Source: Flaviaestuariibacter sp. (GTDB taxonomy: Bacteria > Bacteroidota > Bacteroidia > Chitinophagales > Chitinophagaceae). Taken from it: 64,000 bases of DNA. Positions 45,613-54,521 of this stretch are shown here, one piece after another (the first letter of the stretch is position 1; every line of letters begins with the position of its first letter). The notes beneath the pieces are model-generated. The model had not been told where the DNA came from. It did not search any database and was given only the letters and a program-made list of their open reading frames with translations. The stretch spans positions 124,001 to 188,000 of the forward strand of contig JAOQAI010000005.1 of NCBI GenBank assembly GCA_025963645.1. Direction: 5' to 3'. The translations under genes were made by a program, and so were the position numbers.

Positions 45613-46836
45613 GTGAATTTCCTCTTTGCCTGGCGCTACTTTAAAGCAAAAAAATCCACCAATGCCATCAATATCATTGCATGGATCTCTATCGTAGCCA
45701 TTATGGTCGGCGCGGCGGCGTTGATATTGGTGCTGAGCGTTTTTAATGGCTTCGAGGATTTGGTAAAGTCGCTCTATTCTTCTTTTTACCCTGATTTTCG
45801 CATCACGCCGGTTTCTGGCAAAACCCTCACACTTACCCAGCAGCAATTAGCCAGAATTCGCGGTATCCGTGGCATCCAGGAACTGTCACTGACGGTGGAA
45901 GAAAAGGCCTTGCTTCAAAATGGCGAGTACCAGTCTATTGTCTATTTGAAAGGTGTGGATGATTCGTATAAGAGAGTGAATAATGTGGCGGATCATATTG
46001 TAAAAGGGGTATTTGAGTTGGGCACTGCCGAAGCGCCACTGCTGGTGCTGGGTGCAGGAGTGGAAAATGCTATTGGTGTGCAAAGCGACCGCAATCTTTC
46101 GCCGCTACTTGCCTATCTGCCACGCAAAGGCAGCGTAGATATGTCCGACCCGCTGCAGTCGGTCAGTGCCGACACCCTTAACACTTCCGGCGCTTTTGTT
46201 ATCCAGCAGGATTTTGATGATAAATATGCGCTTACCAACATCGGGTTTATGAAGGCTATGCTGGAGTTGCCGGAAGATGTATACAGCACGGCAGAGATCA
46301 GGGCGAACGTTACCGAGGACGCCGATGCGATTCAACAGGCTTTGCAGGCTACATTGGGTGGAAGCTATGTGGTGCAAAACCGTTACGAGCAGAACCGTAG
46401 TCTCTATGCTGTTATGCGGGCAGAAAAATGGGTTATCTATGCCATCCTTTCCCTGATATTAGTGGTGGCTGCGTTTAATATGATCGGCTCGCTTACCATG
46501 CTGGTGCTGGAAAAGAAGGAAGACATCAGTGTGTTGCATGCTTTGGGCGCCAGCCGCCGCACCATTCAAAATATCTTCATCAGCGAAGGCTTTTTACTGG
46601 CGGTTATTGGCGGCGGAGCAGGCATTCTTATCGCTCTTGGCCTGGCATTGGCGCAGATAAAATACAAGCTGATTCCGCTTACCGGCGGCTCCTTCCTTAT
46701 TGATTATTTCCCGGTTAAGCTCAACCCCTGGGATTTTGTGCTGGTCATTTCAACGATAGTCGTTATTGCTCTTGTGGCTTCCTACATTCCTGCCCGAAAG
46801 GCAGCACAGCAGCAGTTTTTATTGCGAGAAGAGTAG
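45613..46836 (+). CDS. LolC/LolE-like ABC transporter permease (FtsX family)
   Basis: A 407-residue permease starting at a GTG (first codons read NFLFAWRYFKAKKSTNAINIIAW). TM1 lies at about 22-45 (ISIVAIMVGAAALILVLSVFNGFEDLV). A large periplasmic domain follows (about 45-270), then three C-terminal helices with the FtsX domain: VVAAFNMIGSLTMLVLEKKEDISVLHALGASRRTIQNIF (about 290-325) and ending SYIPARKAAQQQFLLREE. This topology is that of lipoprotein-releasing LolC/E; the ATPase (LolD) is not adjacent. It would extract lipoproteins from the inner membrane. It follows the SusC/D operon and terminator, without an obvious promoter box. Confidence 0.88.
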   Translation: MNFLFAWRYFKAKKSTNAINIIAWISIVAIMVGAAALILVLSVFNGFEDLVKSLYSSFYPDFRITPVSGKTLTLTQQQLARIRGIRGIQELSLTVEEKALLQNGEYQSIVYLKGVDDSYKRVNNVADHIVKGVFELGTAEAPLLVLGAGVENAIGVQSDRNLSPLLAYLPRKGSVDMSDPLQSVSADTLNTSGAFVIQQDFDDKYALTNIGFMKAMLELPEDVYSTAEIRANVTEDADAIQQALQATLGGSYVVQNRYEQNRSLYAVMRAEKWVIYAILSLILVVAAFNMIGSLTMLVLEKKEDISVLHALGASRRTIQNIFISEGFLLAVIGGGAGILIALGLALAQIKYKLIPLTGGSFLIDYFPVKLNPWDFVLVISTIVVIALVASYIPARKAAQQQFLLREE

Positions 46837-47007
46837 AAGGAGCTTATTGATGATTGTTGGAAAAATGTTCAATAATCAATGCTCAATGTTCAAGGCACAA
46901 GCGGGCTTTTTTTTTAGCATGAGATGGCTTCGTTCTTCGCCATGACGGGTCGCTTATATTTACGAGATTGCTTCGCGAGGTGCTCGCCATGACGAAGGCA
47001 TCTACGA

Positions 47008-47034
47008 CCTAAGTTCCCCCTTTAGGGGGACAGG
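47008..47034. repeat. Dispersed palindromic repeat, copy 2
   Basis: 27-nt element with GTTCCCCCTTTAGGGGGAC. It is the reverse complement of 33946-33972 with one mismatch. It lies in the 216-nt gap 46837-47052 between convergent genes. The gap also holds two copies of a short CGCCATGACG motif (in TTCGCCATGACGGG and CTCGCCATGACGAA), a poly-T tract, and no ORF. Confidence 0.8.
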
Positions 47035-47052
47035 GGGTGAGGACAGGAGCAT

Positions 47053-47886
47053 CTAATAATCTCCCAGCGTCTCCGGCAGCTGCTCGAACGCCCTTGCCAG
47101 TTGTTCGTCGCTCGGCGCCACGCCATGCCAGTTGTGGTCGTTTTCCATAAAGTCAACACCTTTGCCCATGATCGTATGCATGATGATAGCGATAGGTTTT
47201 CCTTTGCCTACCATTGCTTTGGCTTCGGTCAGGGTATGTACCACTTCATCCATATCATTACCATTCATTTCCATGGTGTACCAGCCAAACGCATCAAACT
47301 TTTCCCGGATATTGCCAAGCGCATTCACTTTATAAGTAGGTCCGTCAATTTGCTGCCCGTTCCAATCAATGATGGAAACCAGGTTATCCACGTTTTTATT
47401 AGGGGCAAACATGATCGCTTCCCAATTTTGGCCCTCCTGCAACTCCCCATCGCCATGTAGAGAAAAGACCACATTATTATCATTGTTTAGCTTTTTGGCC
47501 AAAGCCACTCCAATGGCCACACTCATCCCTTGTCCTAATGAACCGGTGGCGATGCGTACTCCCGGCAATCCTTCGTGGGTAGTCGGGTGACCTTGCAACC
47601 TCGAATTTATTTTGCGGAAAGTGTTTAACTCTTTCACATCGAAATAACCCGAACGGGCCAACACGGAATAAAAAACCGGTGAAATATGGCCATTGGACAT
47701 GATAAAAACATCTTCCTCCTTAGCATTCATATCAAAAGAAGGACTGTGACGCATAATGTTGAAATACAGTGCAGTAAGCAGATCGGCACATCCCAGCGAG
47801 CCGCCCGGATGCCCACTGTTCACTCCATGGACCATGCGTAAAATGTCTCTTCTGACTTGGCTGGCGATTTCGGGAAGGGTTGGCAT
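47053..47886 (-). CDS. Transketolase, N-terminal subunit (TPP-binding half)
   Basis: 277 residues corresponding to the N-terminal half of transketolase. Seen are HGVNSGHPGGSLGCADLLTALYF (about residues 19-41), IMSNGHISPVFYSVLARSG, GSLGQGMSVAIGVALAKK, and the TPP/Mg motif HGDGELQEGQNWEA with a later WNGQ (about 145-175). HTIMGKGVDFMENDHNWHG completes the half. Split transketolases need the C-terminal subunit, usually the next gene downstream; here the downstream gene is a convergent permease and no C-half occurs in the window. Dxs at 57 kb is a different, full-length family member. Confidence 0.9.
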   Translation of the reverse strand: MPTLPEIASQVRRDILRMVHGVNSGHPGGSLGCADLLTALYFNIMRHSPSFDMNAKEEDVFIMSNGHISPVFYSVLARSGYFDVKELNTFRKINSRLQGHPTTHEGLPGVRIATGSLGQGMSVAIGVALAKKLNNDNNVVFSLHGDGELQEGQNWEAIMFAPNKNVDNLVSIIDWNGQQIDGPTYKVNALGNIREKFDAFGWYTMEMNGNDMDEVVHTLTEAKAMVGKGKPIAIIMHTIMGKGVDFMENDHNWHGVAPSDEQLARAFEQLPETLGDY

Positions 47887-48032
47887 AAAAATTATAAAGT
47901 TTAAACGCTGAATGAGAAGTAATTATGTAATCAGCGCTGCAAATGTGCAACCTTTTTCTTTTCTATTCATCTATGACGGTACAAATACTAAGTGGAAATC
48001 AATATTTATTGTTGATTTCATAACGAATCCTA

Positions 48033-48064
48033 TTTTGCCGCCTGACCTTGAAAACTTACTTTTG
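48033..48064 (+). promoter_or_regulatory. Promoter for the WecA-like gene
   Basis: TTTTG at 48033-48037, 19-nt spacer, TACTTTTG at 48057-48064. This is the best promoter match in the window. ATG is 18 nt downstream. Confidence 0.65.
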
Positions 48065-48082
48065 TGACCCAAACCATACAGT

Positions 48083-49216
48083 ATGCTTAATGTGCTCTTG
48101 ACTGCGTCGGTTTCTTTTGTTATCACCTTCCTTGCCATTCCTGTTATTATTAGAATGGCGGAGCAAAAGAAATTATATGACCTGCCGGATGCCCGCAAGC
48201 TGCATACAAAGCCAATTGCCTCCTTAGGTGGCGTTGGTATCTACATCGGTTTTTCGTTGGCTTGTCTTCTCTTTGTTTCCTCCCAGGTCAATCCTGAATT
48301 TCAATATTTCTTCGCTGCAGCTTCTGTTATCTTCTTTTTAGGAATTAAAGATGACATCCTGATCCTGAGCGCTACCAAGAAGCTTATTGGCCAGATTGCT
48401 GCGGCAGCCATCATTATTCACATGGCGGACATTCGGATTACCAGCATGCATGGCTTGTTTGGTATAAACGAGTTGCCGGAGGCATTTAGTCTTGCTCTTT
48501 CCTACATCACATTTGTTGTCATTATCAATGCTTTTAATTTAATTGACGGCGTGGATGGTTTAGCCGGAACCTTGGGATTGCTCACTATGTGTGTTTTTGG
48601 CGCCTATTTCTATATGATAGACCAGGTAGCCTACGCTATTCTTTCTTTTGCTATGGCGGGAAGCCTGGTGGCTTTTCTTATCTTTAATTATAACCCTGCG
48701 AAGATATTTATGGGTGATTCCGGGTCGCTTTTGCTTGGGTTGGTTAATTCGATATTAGTGATCAAATTCATCGCGGTTGCCGATTCTCCGCTTGTTACGT
48801 TTCCGGTTCAATCGGCGGTAGCGGTTGGATTTGCCATCTTAATGGTGCCCCTGGCAGATACACTGCGGGTATTCAGCATCCGCATTTTCCATGGCCGCTC
48901 GCCATTTTCACCCGATCGTAATCACTTTCATCACATGCTGCTGGACAGGGGCATGAACCATAAATACGTAACATTCTGCTGCTTGCTGCTTAATATGCTT
49001 TTTATCAGCATCGCTTATTTCGGCAGAGGCTTAGGACCCACGTATGTAATGCTGACCATTTTGGCGGTGGCCTTAGGCGTTTTGGGTATGATCATGTATT
49101 CGAAAAGGGCGGAGCTTGCTACCGCCAGCCAAATGCAAACGAACGCCGAGCCTGTCTATCATTCTATTACTAAAGTAGTTCCCATTACTACCGAGGCAGC
49201 CGTAGCAGAGAATTAA
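48083..49216 (+). CDS. WecA/TagO-like polyprenyl-phosphate GlcNAc-1-phosphate transferase
   Basis: A 377-residue polytopic protein of the MraY/WecA/TagO superfamily, with about 10-11 hydrophobic segments. Catalytic loops seen are LYDLPDARKLHTKPIASLGGVGIYI (about residues 31-55), FFLGIKDDILILSATKKLIGQ (the DD motif, about 90-110), AFNLIDGVDGLAGTLG (about 151-166), FMGDSGSLLLGL (about 209) and SPFSPDRNHFHHMLLDRG (about 272-289). The last is typical of WecA/TagO rather than MraY. It starts lipid-linked glycan synthesis at the inner membrane. No O-antigen or capsule genes adjoin. frr follows after 59 nt with its own -7 box. Confidence 0.9.
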   Translation: MLNVLLTASVSFVITFLAIPVIIRMAEQKKLYDLPDARKLHTKPIASLGGVGIYIGFSLACLLFVSSQVNPEFQYFFAAASVIFFLGIKDDILILSATKKLIGQIAAAAIIIHMADIRITSMHGLFGINELPEAFSLALSYITFVVIINAFNLIDGVDGLAGTLGLLTMCVFGAYFYMIDQVAYAILSFAMAGSLVAFLIFNYNPAKIFMGDSGSLLLGLVNSILVIKFIAVADSPLVTFPVQSAVAVGFAILMVPLADTLRVFSIRIFHGRSPFSPDRNHFHHMLLDRGMNHKYVTFCCLLLNMLFISIAYFGRGLGPTYVMLTILAVALGVLGMIMYSKRAELATASQMQTNAEPVYHSITKVVPITTEAAVAEN

Positions 49217-49245
49217 AAGTTCTGTGTTTTGTTTTGCAGGTGCAT

Positions 49246-49253
49246 TAGTTTTG
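49246..49253 (+). promoter_or_regulatory. -7 box for frr
   Basis: TAGTTTTG (exact TAnnTTTG) 22 nt before the frr ATG, within an inverted repeat GGTGCA/TGCACC. No -33 TTTG at normal spacing. Confidence 0.4.
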
Positions 49254-49275
49254 CACCACTAAATTTCTAATTTCT

Positions 49276-49839
49276 ATGTCTGAAGAAGTGACGCTGACGC
49301 TTGAAATGGCGGATGAAACAATGGTTAAAGCTTTGTCCCATTTAGAAACAGAACTGGTGAAAATTCGTGCGGGAAAGGCTAACCCGCAAATGCTTGATGG
49401 GATTACGGTTGACTATTATGGCACACCTACCGCGCTAAACCAGGTTGCCAATATAAGCGTCGCGGATGCCCGCACCCTCACCATACAGCCTTGGGAGCGT
49501 AATATGCTTCAGCCTATTGAGCGGTCTATTATTAACTCAAACATTGGGTTGAATCCGCAGAATGACGGAAGCATTATCCGCCTTTTCCTGCCGCCCCTGA
49601 CAGAGGAGCGGAGAAGAGAATTGGTGAAAAGGGCACAGGGCGAAGGCGAGAACTGCCGGATTGCTATCCGCAATATTCGGCGCGATGCCATCGAGAGCAT
49701 TAAGAAGGCTCAAAAAGAAGGGCTGAGCGAAGACATGGCTAAGGATGCGGAAGCTGATATCCAGGAAATCACAAACAAGAATATCGCATCCGTGGAGAAG
49801 CTGTTAATTGCCAAAGAGAAAGATATTATGGCAATTTAA
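49276..49839 (+). CDS. frr: Ribosome recycling factor
   Basis: A 187-residue RRF of standard length. It has HLETELVKIRAGKANPQMLDGITVDYYGTPTALNQVANISVADARTLTIQPWER (about residues 22-75) and INSNIGLNPQNDGSIIRLFLPPLTEERRRELVK (about 87-119). The terminal three-helix bundle ends in EITNKNIASVEKLLIAKEKDIMAI. It splits post-termination ribosomes with EF-G. pyrH, its usual upstream neighbour, is absent; instead it follows the WecA-like gene. Confidence 0.97.
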   Translation: MSEEVTLTLEMADETMVKALSHLETELVKIRAGKANPQMLDGITVDYYGTPTALNQVANISVADARTLTIQPWERNMLQPIERSIINSNIGLNPQNDGSIIRLFLPPLTEERRRELVKRAQGEGENCRIAIRNIRRDAIESIKKAQKEGLSEDMAKDAEADIQEITNKNIASVEKLLIAKEKDIMAI

Positions 49840-49890
49840 TTCTGGTTGATAGTTCATCGCAAAAAGCTCCTTAGAATAAACTATTGACCA

Positions 49891-50763
49891 TCAACTACTT
49901 CTATTGCCTAAATAAACGCCGCCTAAAATAATAAAGAGACAACCGACCTGTACAATAGTTACCTGTTCGCCGGAAAGCACACCCCAAAAAATAGCCACTA
50001 CAGGAATGGCATACGTAACCAGCGATGCAAACAAACCGCCTGCACGTTTAATTAAAAGATAGAAAAGCGCCGTAGCAATAGCGCTGCCTACTATGCCTAA
50101 TAACGCACTGGCGCCAATAGCCCATCTTGCCCCTTCATCATACCGAAACATGGAAAACACTTCTTGCTGCCACGCCACAACAAAGGCAGGAATACCGACC
50201 ATTGCTAAGGATACTGTGGCCATCTTAAGCGGGTCAATGCCCTTCAGATAATAATTCACCAGGTTCACATTCAAACCATAAAAAAGAGTAGCCAATAAAA
50301 TAAGCAGTGCATAGCCATAATTACTTTCACTAAAGCCACTGGAAAGACTTAGCAACACCAGCCCTAAAAAACCAATCAGTACACCTATTATTTTAATCTT
50401 CGCCAGCTTTGCTTTAAAAAACAACACACCGATGATTATGACAAAAAGCGGTGTCAGGGAGTTTAAAATTCCTTCCAGCGAACTGTCAATTTTTTCAATT
50501 GCAATGGCAAAAAGAAAAGCAGGAAACAAATTGCCCAGCAAGCCGGAGAGCAGAATCAACGGCAGCTTGCGCAATGGCAGCTGGCGGATGTGAAACAGGG
50601 CAAACGGAAAGAACACCAGACCTGCCGAAAAGATGCGAACCGCCCCGATCTGGTAGCCATTCAGGTGTTCTTTGCCCAACTTCATCAGGATAAAAGAACT
50701 GCCCCAGATAAGCGCAAGTAAAATGAACAATAACCAATTAACCCCTTTTTCTTTTGCTACCAT
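49891..50763 (-). CDS. EamA/DMT-family transporter
   Basis: About 290 residues from the ATG at 50763 (MVAKEKGVNWLLFILLALIWGSSFILMKLG); the track's six-residue extension MHFCSE is less likely. It has ten hydrophobic segments arranged as two EamA repeats, the first containing IWGSSFILMKLGKEHLN and the second LLATLFYGLNVNLVNYYLKG. It ends at GCLFIILGGVYLGNRSS. Drug/metabolite transporter superfamily, inner membrane; substrate cannot be inferred. It is convergent with frr and divergent from mscL. Confidence 0.88.
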   Translation of the reverse strand: MVAKEKGVNWLLFILLALIWGSSFILMKLGKEHLNGYQIGAVRIFSAGLVFFPFALFHIRQLPLRKLPLILLSGLLGNLFPAFLFAIAIEKIDSSLEGILNSLTPLFVIIIGVLFFKAKLAKIKIIGVLIGFLGLVLLSLSSGFSESNYGYALLILLATLFYGLNVNLVNYYLKGIDPLKMATVSLAMVGIPAFVVAWQQEVFSMFRYDEGARWAIGASALLGIVGSAIATALFYLLIKRAGGLFASLVTYAIPVVAIFWGVLSGEQVTIVQVGCLFIILGGVYLGNRSS

Positions 50764-50891
50764 TTCGCTGCAAAAGTGCAAAGGTTTAGATTTAAGAAGC
50801 TAATAATTTATGAAGCCCGGCTTTTAGTGGCAGAATAGAAGTGATACATTTACTTCAAATAAGCTATTTTGGTTTTACCAAAACGATCATT

Positions 50892-51311
50892 ATGGGTTTC
50901 ATAAAAGAATTTAGAGAGTTTGCGCTGAAAGGAAATGTACTTGACTTAGCGATTGGCGTTATCATTGGTGCTGCATTCAGTAAGATCGTTGACTCCGTAG
51001 TAAACGACATTATCATGCCTGTCATCGGCATTTTTTTCAATGCCGATTTTAGTAATCTTTATATACCCTTAAAAGGTTCTGTGCCAGCCGGGCTCACGCT
51101 TGCAGAGGCAAGAAAGCTCGGCCCTGTTCTGGCATGGGGCAATTTTATTTCTGTGGTCCTTAACTTTCTCATACTTGCTTTTGTGGTTTTCTTATTGATA
51201 AAAGCAATTAACCGTATGCGAAGGAAAAGAGAAGCTATTTCGCCGGCTCCGGTGGAGTTCACTCTTTCTGAAAAGCTTTTAATGGAAATAAGAGATAATT
51301 TAAAGAAGTAA
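50892..51311 (+). CDS. mscL: Large-conductance mechanosensitive channel MscL
   Basis: 139 residues from the ATG at 50892 ([39 protein letters not shown]). The track's 17-residue extension is leader. TM1 carries the GxxxG-like pore lining ([12 protein letters not shown]), then PVIGIFF and a periplasmic loop; TM2 is [25 protein letters not shown]. The cytoplasmic helix is [11 protein letters not shown]...[16 protein letters not shown]. It forms the pentameric emergency valve opened by membrane tension on osmotic downshock. Single gene. Confidence 0.95.
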   Translation: MGFIKEFREFALKGNVLDLAIGVIIGAAFSKIVDSVVNDIIMPVIGIFFNADFSNLYIPLKGSVPAGLTLAEARKLGPVLAWGNFISVVLNFLILAFVVFLLIKAINRMRRKREAISPAPVEFTLSEKLLMEIRDNLKK

Positions 51312-51380
51312 TATTTATAAAAATCCATTATTTTTGGCTCTAGCCATTAAGCTAATTTTTAAAACCAACAACTGACTTAT

Positions 51381-52316
51381 ATGAGAAGAATACTCTTCGT
51401 AGCTCTTACTTTGTGTTCTACGTTCTTTGCTATTGCACAAACACCGCCTAAAAAAGTAAAGAATACAAAATGGAAAAATGGGGGCGTATTGAGCATTATG
51501 GGCGCTCAGACAGGTAGCCGCAACTGGACGGTTGCTCCTGAGAAGTTTTCGCTTACCGGTATTGCCTCTCTGAATTTATTTGCTAATAAAACCTGGGGCA
51601 GAAGCACATGGGATAATAATGCTGACTTTGCTTATGGCATTAGTAATACTCAATCCTCAGGCATACGAAAGGTAGATGACAAGTTAGATCTCTATACCCG
51701 CTATAGCTATGCGCTTTCCAAAACTTCTAACATGATAGGCTTTGGATTGGTAGGAAATGTTCGCACCCAGTTTAGCAATGGGTATGACTATTCTGAAAGT
51801 CCCCGCCGCCGCATCTCTGGTTTTTTCGCACCTGCTTACCTGTTGATTAGCCCAGGTTTCCATTTTAAGCCTGTAAAGAATTTGACCATTGCCGTAGGGC
51901 CTGCAGCCCGTTGGATCGTTGTTAGCAACAATCCTTATAGCTACAATTATCAGGGAGGCATCAAGCCTGATGGTGAGGTGGAGCAAACGATCGCTTCCAT
52001 TTATGGCGTTGACCCGGTAGAGACAAGCCGTTTTGAAGCGGGAGCTTTAATTAGCACTACGTATAAAGCAAACGTCATGAAAAATGTGGCTTACAGAGGG
52101 CGCTTAGATTTAATGTCAAACGCATTAGAGTCTGCAGGAAACATTGATGTGTATTTCACTAACAGCTTTACCATGAGCGTGAACAAGTGGCTGAAAGTGA
52201 CTTATAATTACGATATTGTTTATGACGATGATGTTAAGATATTCGGAGCGAACAAGAATAGCGCTGCCACGCAAATGCGTTCGGTTCTGGGTGTAGGACT
52301 CGCTTGCGGATTCTAA
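51381..52316 (+). CDS. DUF3078 outer-membrane-type protein
   Basis: 311 residues with a signal peptide (about 1-20, ending FFAIAQ) and a DUF3078 body. The body contains WKNGGVLSIMGAQTGSRNWTVAPEKFSLTGIASLNLFANKTWGRSTWDNNADFAYGI (about residues 31-88), alternating beta-strands with aromatic ends, and a short C-terminal strand GVGLACGF. DUF3078 is confined largely to Bacteroidota; predicted to be a small outer-membrane beta-barrel of unknown function. A terminator follows 21 nt after the stop. Confidence 0.87.
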   Translation: MRRILFVALTLCSTFFAIAQTPPKKVKNTKWKNGGVLSIMGAQTGSRNWTVAPEKFSLTGIASLNLFANKTWGRSTWDNNADFAYGISNTQSSGIRKVDDKLDLYTRYSYALSKTSNMIGFGLVGNVRTQFSNGYDYSESPRRRISGFFAPAYLLISPGFHFKPVKNLTIAVGPAARWIVVSNNPYSYNYQGGIKPDGEVEQTIASIYGVDPVETSRFEAGALISTTYKANVMKNVAYRGRLDLMSNALESAGNIDVYFTNSFTMSVNKWLKVTYNYDIVYDDDVKIFGANKNSAATQMRSVLGVGLACGF

Positions 52317-52337
52317 GCCGAAACAACTATTTTTGCA

Positions 52338-52371
52338 AAGTCCTGCGGCAGTGCTGCGGGACTTTCTTTTA
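52338..52371 (+). terminator. Rho-independent terminator after the DUF3078 gene
   Basis: AAAGTCC...GGGACTTT stem with CTTTT tail, 21 nt after the stop and 15 nt before the scpA start. Confidence 0.75.
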
Positions 52372-52385
52372 GTCAAAATTTTTCC

Positions 52386-53171
52386 GTGCATAACATTAAC
52401 TACCAGATAAAGCTTGCTCAGTTTGAAGGGCCGTTCGACCTGTTGCTTTTTTTTATAGAGCGGGATGAACTGGATATTTATAATATTCCGATCACCAGGA
52501 TCATTCAAGATTTCCTGGAATATATTCATGGGCAGGAGTCCTTGAATATTGAATTGTCTTCCGAGTTCATTCTTTTTATTTCTACCCTGATGCGTATTAA
52601 GGCAAAGATGCTTTTACCACGGAAAGAGGTGGACCCCCAAGGCAACGAAATTGATCCGCGGCAGGAATTGATAGACAAGATCCTTGAGTATAAAAAATTC
52701 AAAGAAGCTTCTGCAAAGATGGCGGAGCTGGAAGCAGAACGCATGCTGATGATTCGCCGCGGCAATATCCAAAAAGAGCTGATAGCAATTGGTGAGGATG
52801 CGAGCGAAGGCACAGAGGTACAAACTATTACCATGTTCAAGCTGATGAAAGCCTTCGAGCGGGTAATGCAACGCTATCATGACCGGTTCAATAAACCGGT
52901 ACACACGGTAGTGCAATATAACTACAGCATGGAGCTAACGAAATCAACTATGGTTTCGATAGCACAAAGTCATCGTACGCTTTCTTTTGAAAAGGTTTTC
53001 GAAGGGGCGGAGAACCGCGTTCACGCCATTTTCATCCTTCTTTCGATGCTGGAACTGGTGCAGCAGAAATTTCTGCGCATCATTATTGGCGAAGGCCGCA
53101 ATAATTTCATTATTGAATACAACGAATCAGAGGAAGGCTTAACCGATGAAGAGCATATGCGATTGCTCTAA
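52386..53171 (+). CDS. scpA: Segregation and condensation protein A (kleisin)
   Basis: 261 residues read from a GTG start (HNINYQIKLAQFEGPFDLLLFFIERDELDIYNIPITRI). The start is supported because LAQFEGPFDLLL is the family's conserved N-terminal motif. The middle includes FILFISTLMRIKAKMLLPRKE; the C-terminal winged helix (about 185-250) includes VHAIFILLSMLELVQQKFLRIII. ScpA bridges the SMC heads with ScpB to organise and segregate the chromosome. ScpB and SMC are not in the window. It ends 1 nt before the stop of the convergent YaiO-type gene. Confidence 0.93.
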   Translation: MHNINYQIKLAQFEGPFDLLLFFIERDELDIYNIPITRIIQDFLEYIHGQESLNIELSSEFILFISTLMRIKAKMLLPRKEVDPQGNEIDPRQELIDKILEYKKFKEASAKMAELEAERMLMIRRGNIQKELIAIGEDASEGTEVQTITMFKLMKAFERVMQRYHDRFNKPVHTVVQYNYSMELTKSTMVSIAQSHRTLSFEKVFEGAENRVHAIFILLSMLELVQQKFLRIIIGEGRNNFIIEYNESEEGLTDEEHMRLL

Positions 53172-53172
53172 T

Positions 53173-54462
53173 TTATTTAAAACGGTATTTCAACGACGCA
53201 GAAAGGCCGTAGTTATAAATGTATTCGCCTACATTAAAAGTTACTTCCTGGTGAAGCAGGTCCGCGCTGCCACTGATCATCCATTGCTTGTTAAACGGGT
53301 GTTGGTAATTAAGTCCTAAGCTTTGCGACTTAAGGCTATAGAAGCCTTTACTGACTATGCCGGAAGCCGATTGAAAATTCTGTAACTCTGGCGAGAACCC
53401 TGCACTTACCCGAAGCGATACATAGCGTTCTGCTCTTGCAAAATATTTTCTGGCTGTAAGGGATGCCGATACACTGGTGCTGCCGCTATCCGGCGTAATG
53501 TTCGGCCGAAGGGAAAGCCAATAATTGCCTACATAATAACCTATCGAACCGGTATATACCGTAACCTTGCTTCCCTTGCCAAAATAAAGATGCCGCAAAC
53601 CAAGTGATGCTTCAAAACTATTAGGTAAGCTGGTAAAGATCTCTGCTCCTATGCGTTGTTTCGGAAACAGCTCACCATTTGAGAAGCCATAATTCAGGTA
53701 AGCATAAATGCTTTTAAAAATTTTAGGATACAGGTCGATTTCCGGCTGGAAAGCGGTTTTGCCAAAGCGGGAAGCATAATTGACACGGGCTAAGATAGAG
53801 CCAGCCCGCGTGATCTTGCTGCCTTGAATAAAACTTGAATACATGGCATCGTAATACTTGGAGAAGCCATCTAAAGTGATCCCTGCCGCTACACCGTTGT
53901 ACAGCAGTTGGCTGCGTAGCTCCTGTAAAAGTATATAGGTCGGTCCATGCTTTGAATCAACGCGGAGGACTTTATGGGTCAGCATTTTGGCATCAGCCAC
54001 CCTGCCGGTCAGTGCATAGAGTTTTGCCTTGCGATAAAGGAGCTCAATATCATCTCTAAAATAGAGCAATGCCTGATCAGTTAACTCTAAGGCTTGTGCA
54101 GGTTGCTCTGCCCAGCGTTCGGTATCGATCCAAGCGATATAATTATCCAGCAGCTTTGGTTCTGTAGTTGATACTTCCCGAAAGTATAAGCGTGCCGAAT
54201 CGTATGATCCCTCCCAGGCATAGGTTCTACCAACGAAAGTTTTGATCTCACTGTACGAAGGATATTTTGCCAGAATACGAAGCGCCAGGTTGCGGCCTTC
54301 CTGACGCTTACCCGAAAAAGTCAGTTCGCGGGCTGTTTTAAAAGCGGCATCGGGGTCAGTGATCGGCTCTTGTTGCGCCTTGGCTACCTGTGTGGAAAGT
54401 CCGGCTAAGAAAAAAAGCAGTGCAATTTGACAACTGCGGGAAAGGGTTTTAAATTTCTTCAT
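53173..54462 (-). CDS. YaiO-type outer-membrane beta-barrel with N-terminal TPR
   Basis: 429 residues from the ATG at 54462 (MKKFKTLSRSCQIALLFFLAGLSTQVAKAQ, signal peptide). Residues about 35-190 are TPR-like helices (FVGRTYAWEGSYDSARLYFREV, YIAWIDTERW, LYRKAKLYALTGRVADA). Residues about 200-429 form the YaiO-family barrel, with strands such as YLNYGFSNGELFPKQRIGAEIF and an ending KYRFK. YaiO-like barrels are associated with export of a surface polymer. The preceding gene on the same strand (54 nt away) encodes an LtaS-like phosphotransferase whose C-terminal TPR closely resembles this one, so the two very probably act together. Confidence 0.85.
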   Translation of the reverse strand: MKKFKTLSRSCQIALLFFLAGLSTQVAKAQQEPITDPDAAFKTARELTFSGKRQEGRNLALRILAKYPSYSEIKTFVGRTYAWEGSYDSARLYFREVSTTEPKLLDNYIAWIDTERWAEQPAQALELTDQALLYFRDDIELLYRKAKLYALTGRVADAKMLTHKVLRVDSKHGPTYILLQELRSQLLYNGVAAGITLDGFSKYYDAMYSSFIQGSKITRAGSILARVNYASRFGKTAFQPEIDLYPKIFKSIYAYLNYGFSNGELFPKQRIGAEIFTSLPNSFEASLGLRHLYFGKGSKVTVYTGSIGYYVGNYWLSLRPNITPDSGSTSVSASLTARKYFARAERYVSLRVSAGFSPELQNFQSASGIVSKGFYSLKSQSLGLNYQHPFNKQWMISGSADLLHQEVTFNVGEYIYNYGLSASLKYRFK

Positions 54463-54521
54463 AATCATTCGGCTGCTTACGCACTGATCTGTTTTAGAGT
54501 TGACAAGATAAACGCCGTATT

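Noticed and set aside
46880-47052. Poly-T tract and CGCCATGACG motifs as a possible ncRNA gene
   Set aside because: No stable extended fold or promoter box is evident; it looks like a mixture of short dispersed repeats between convergent genes.
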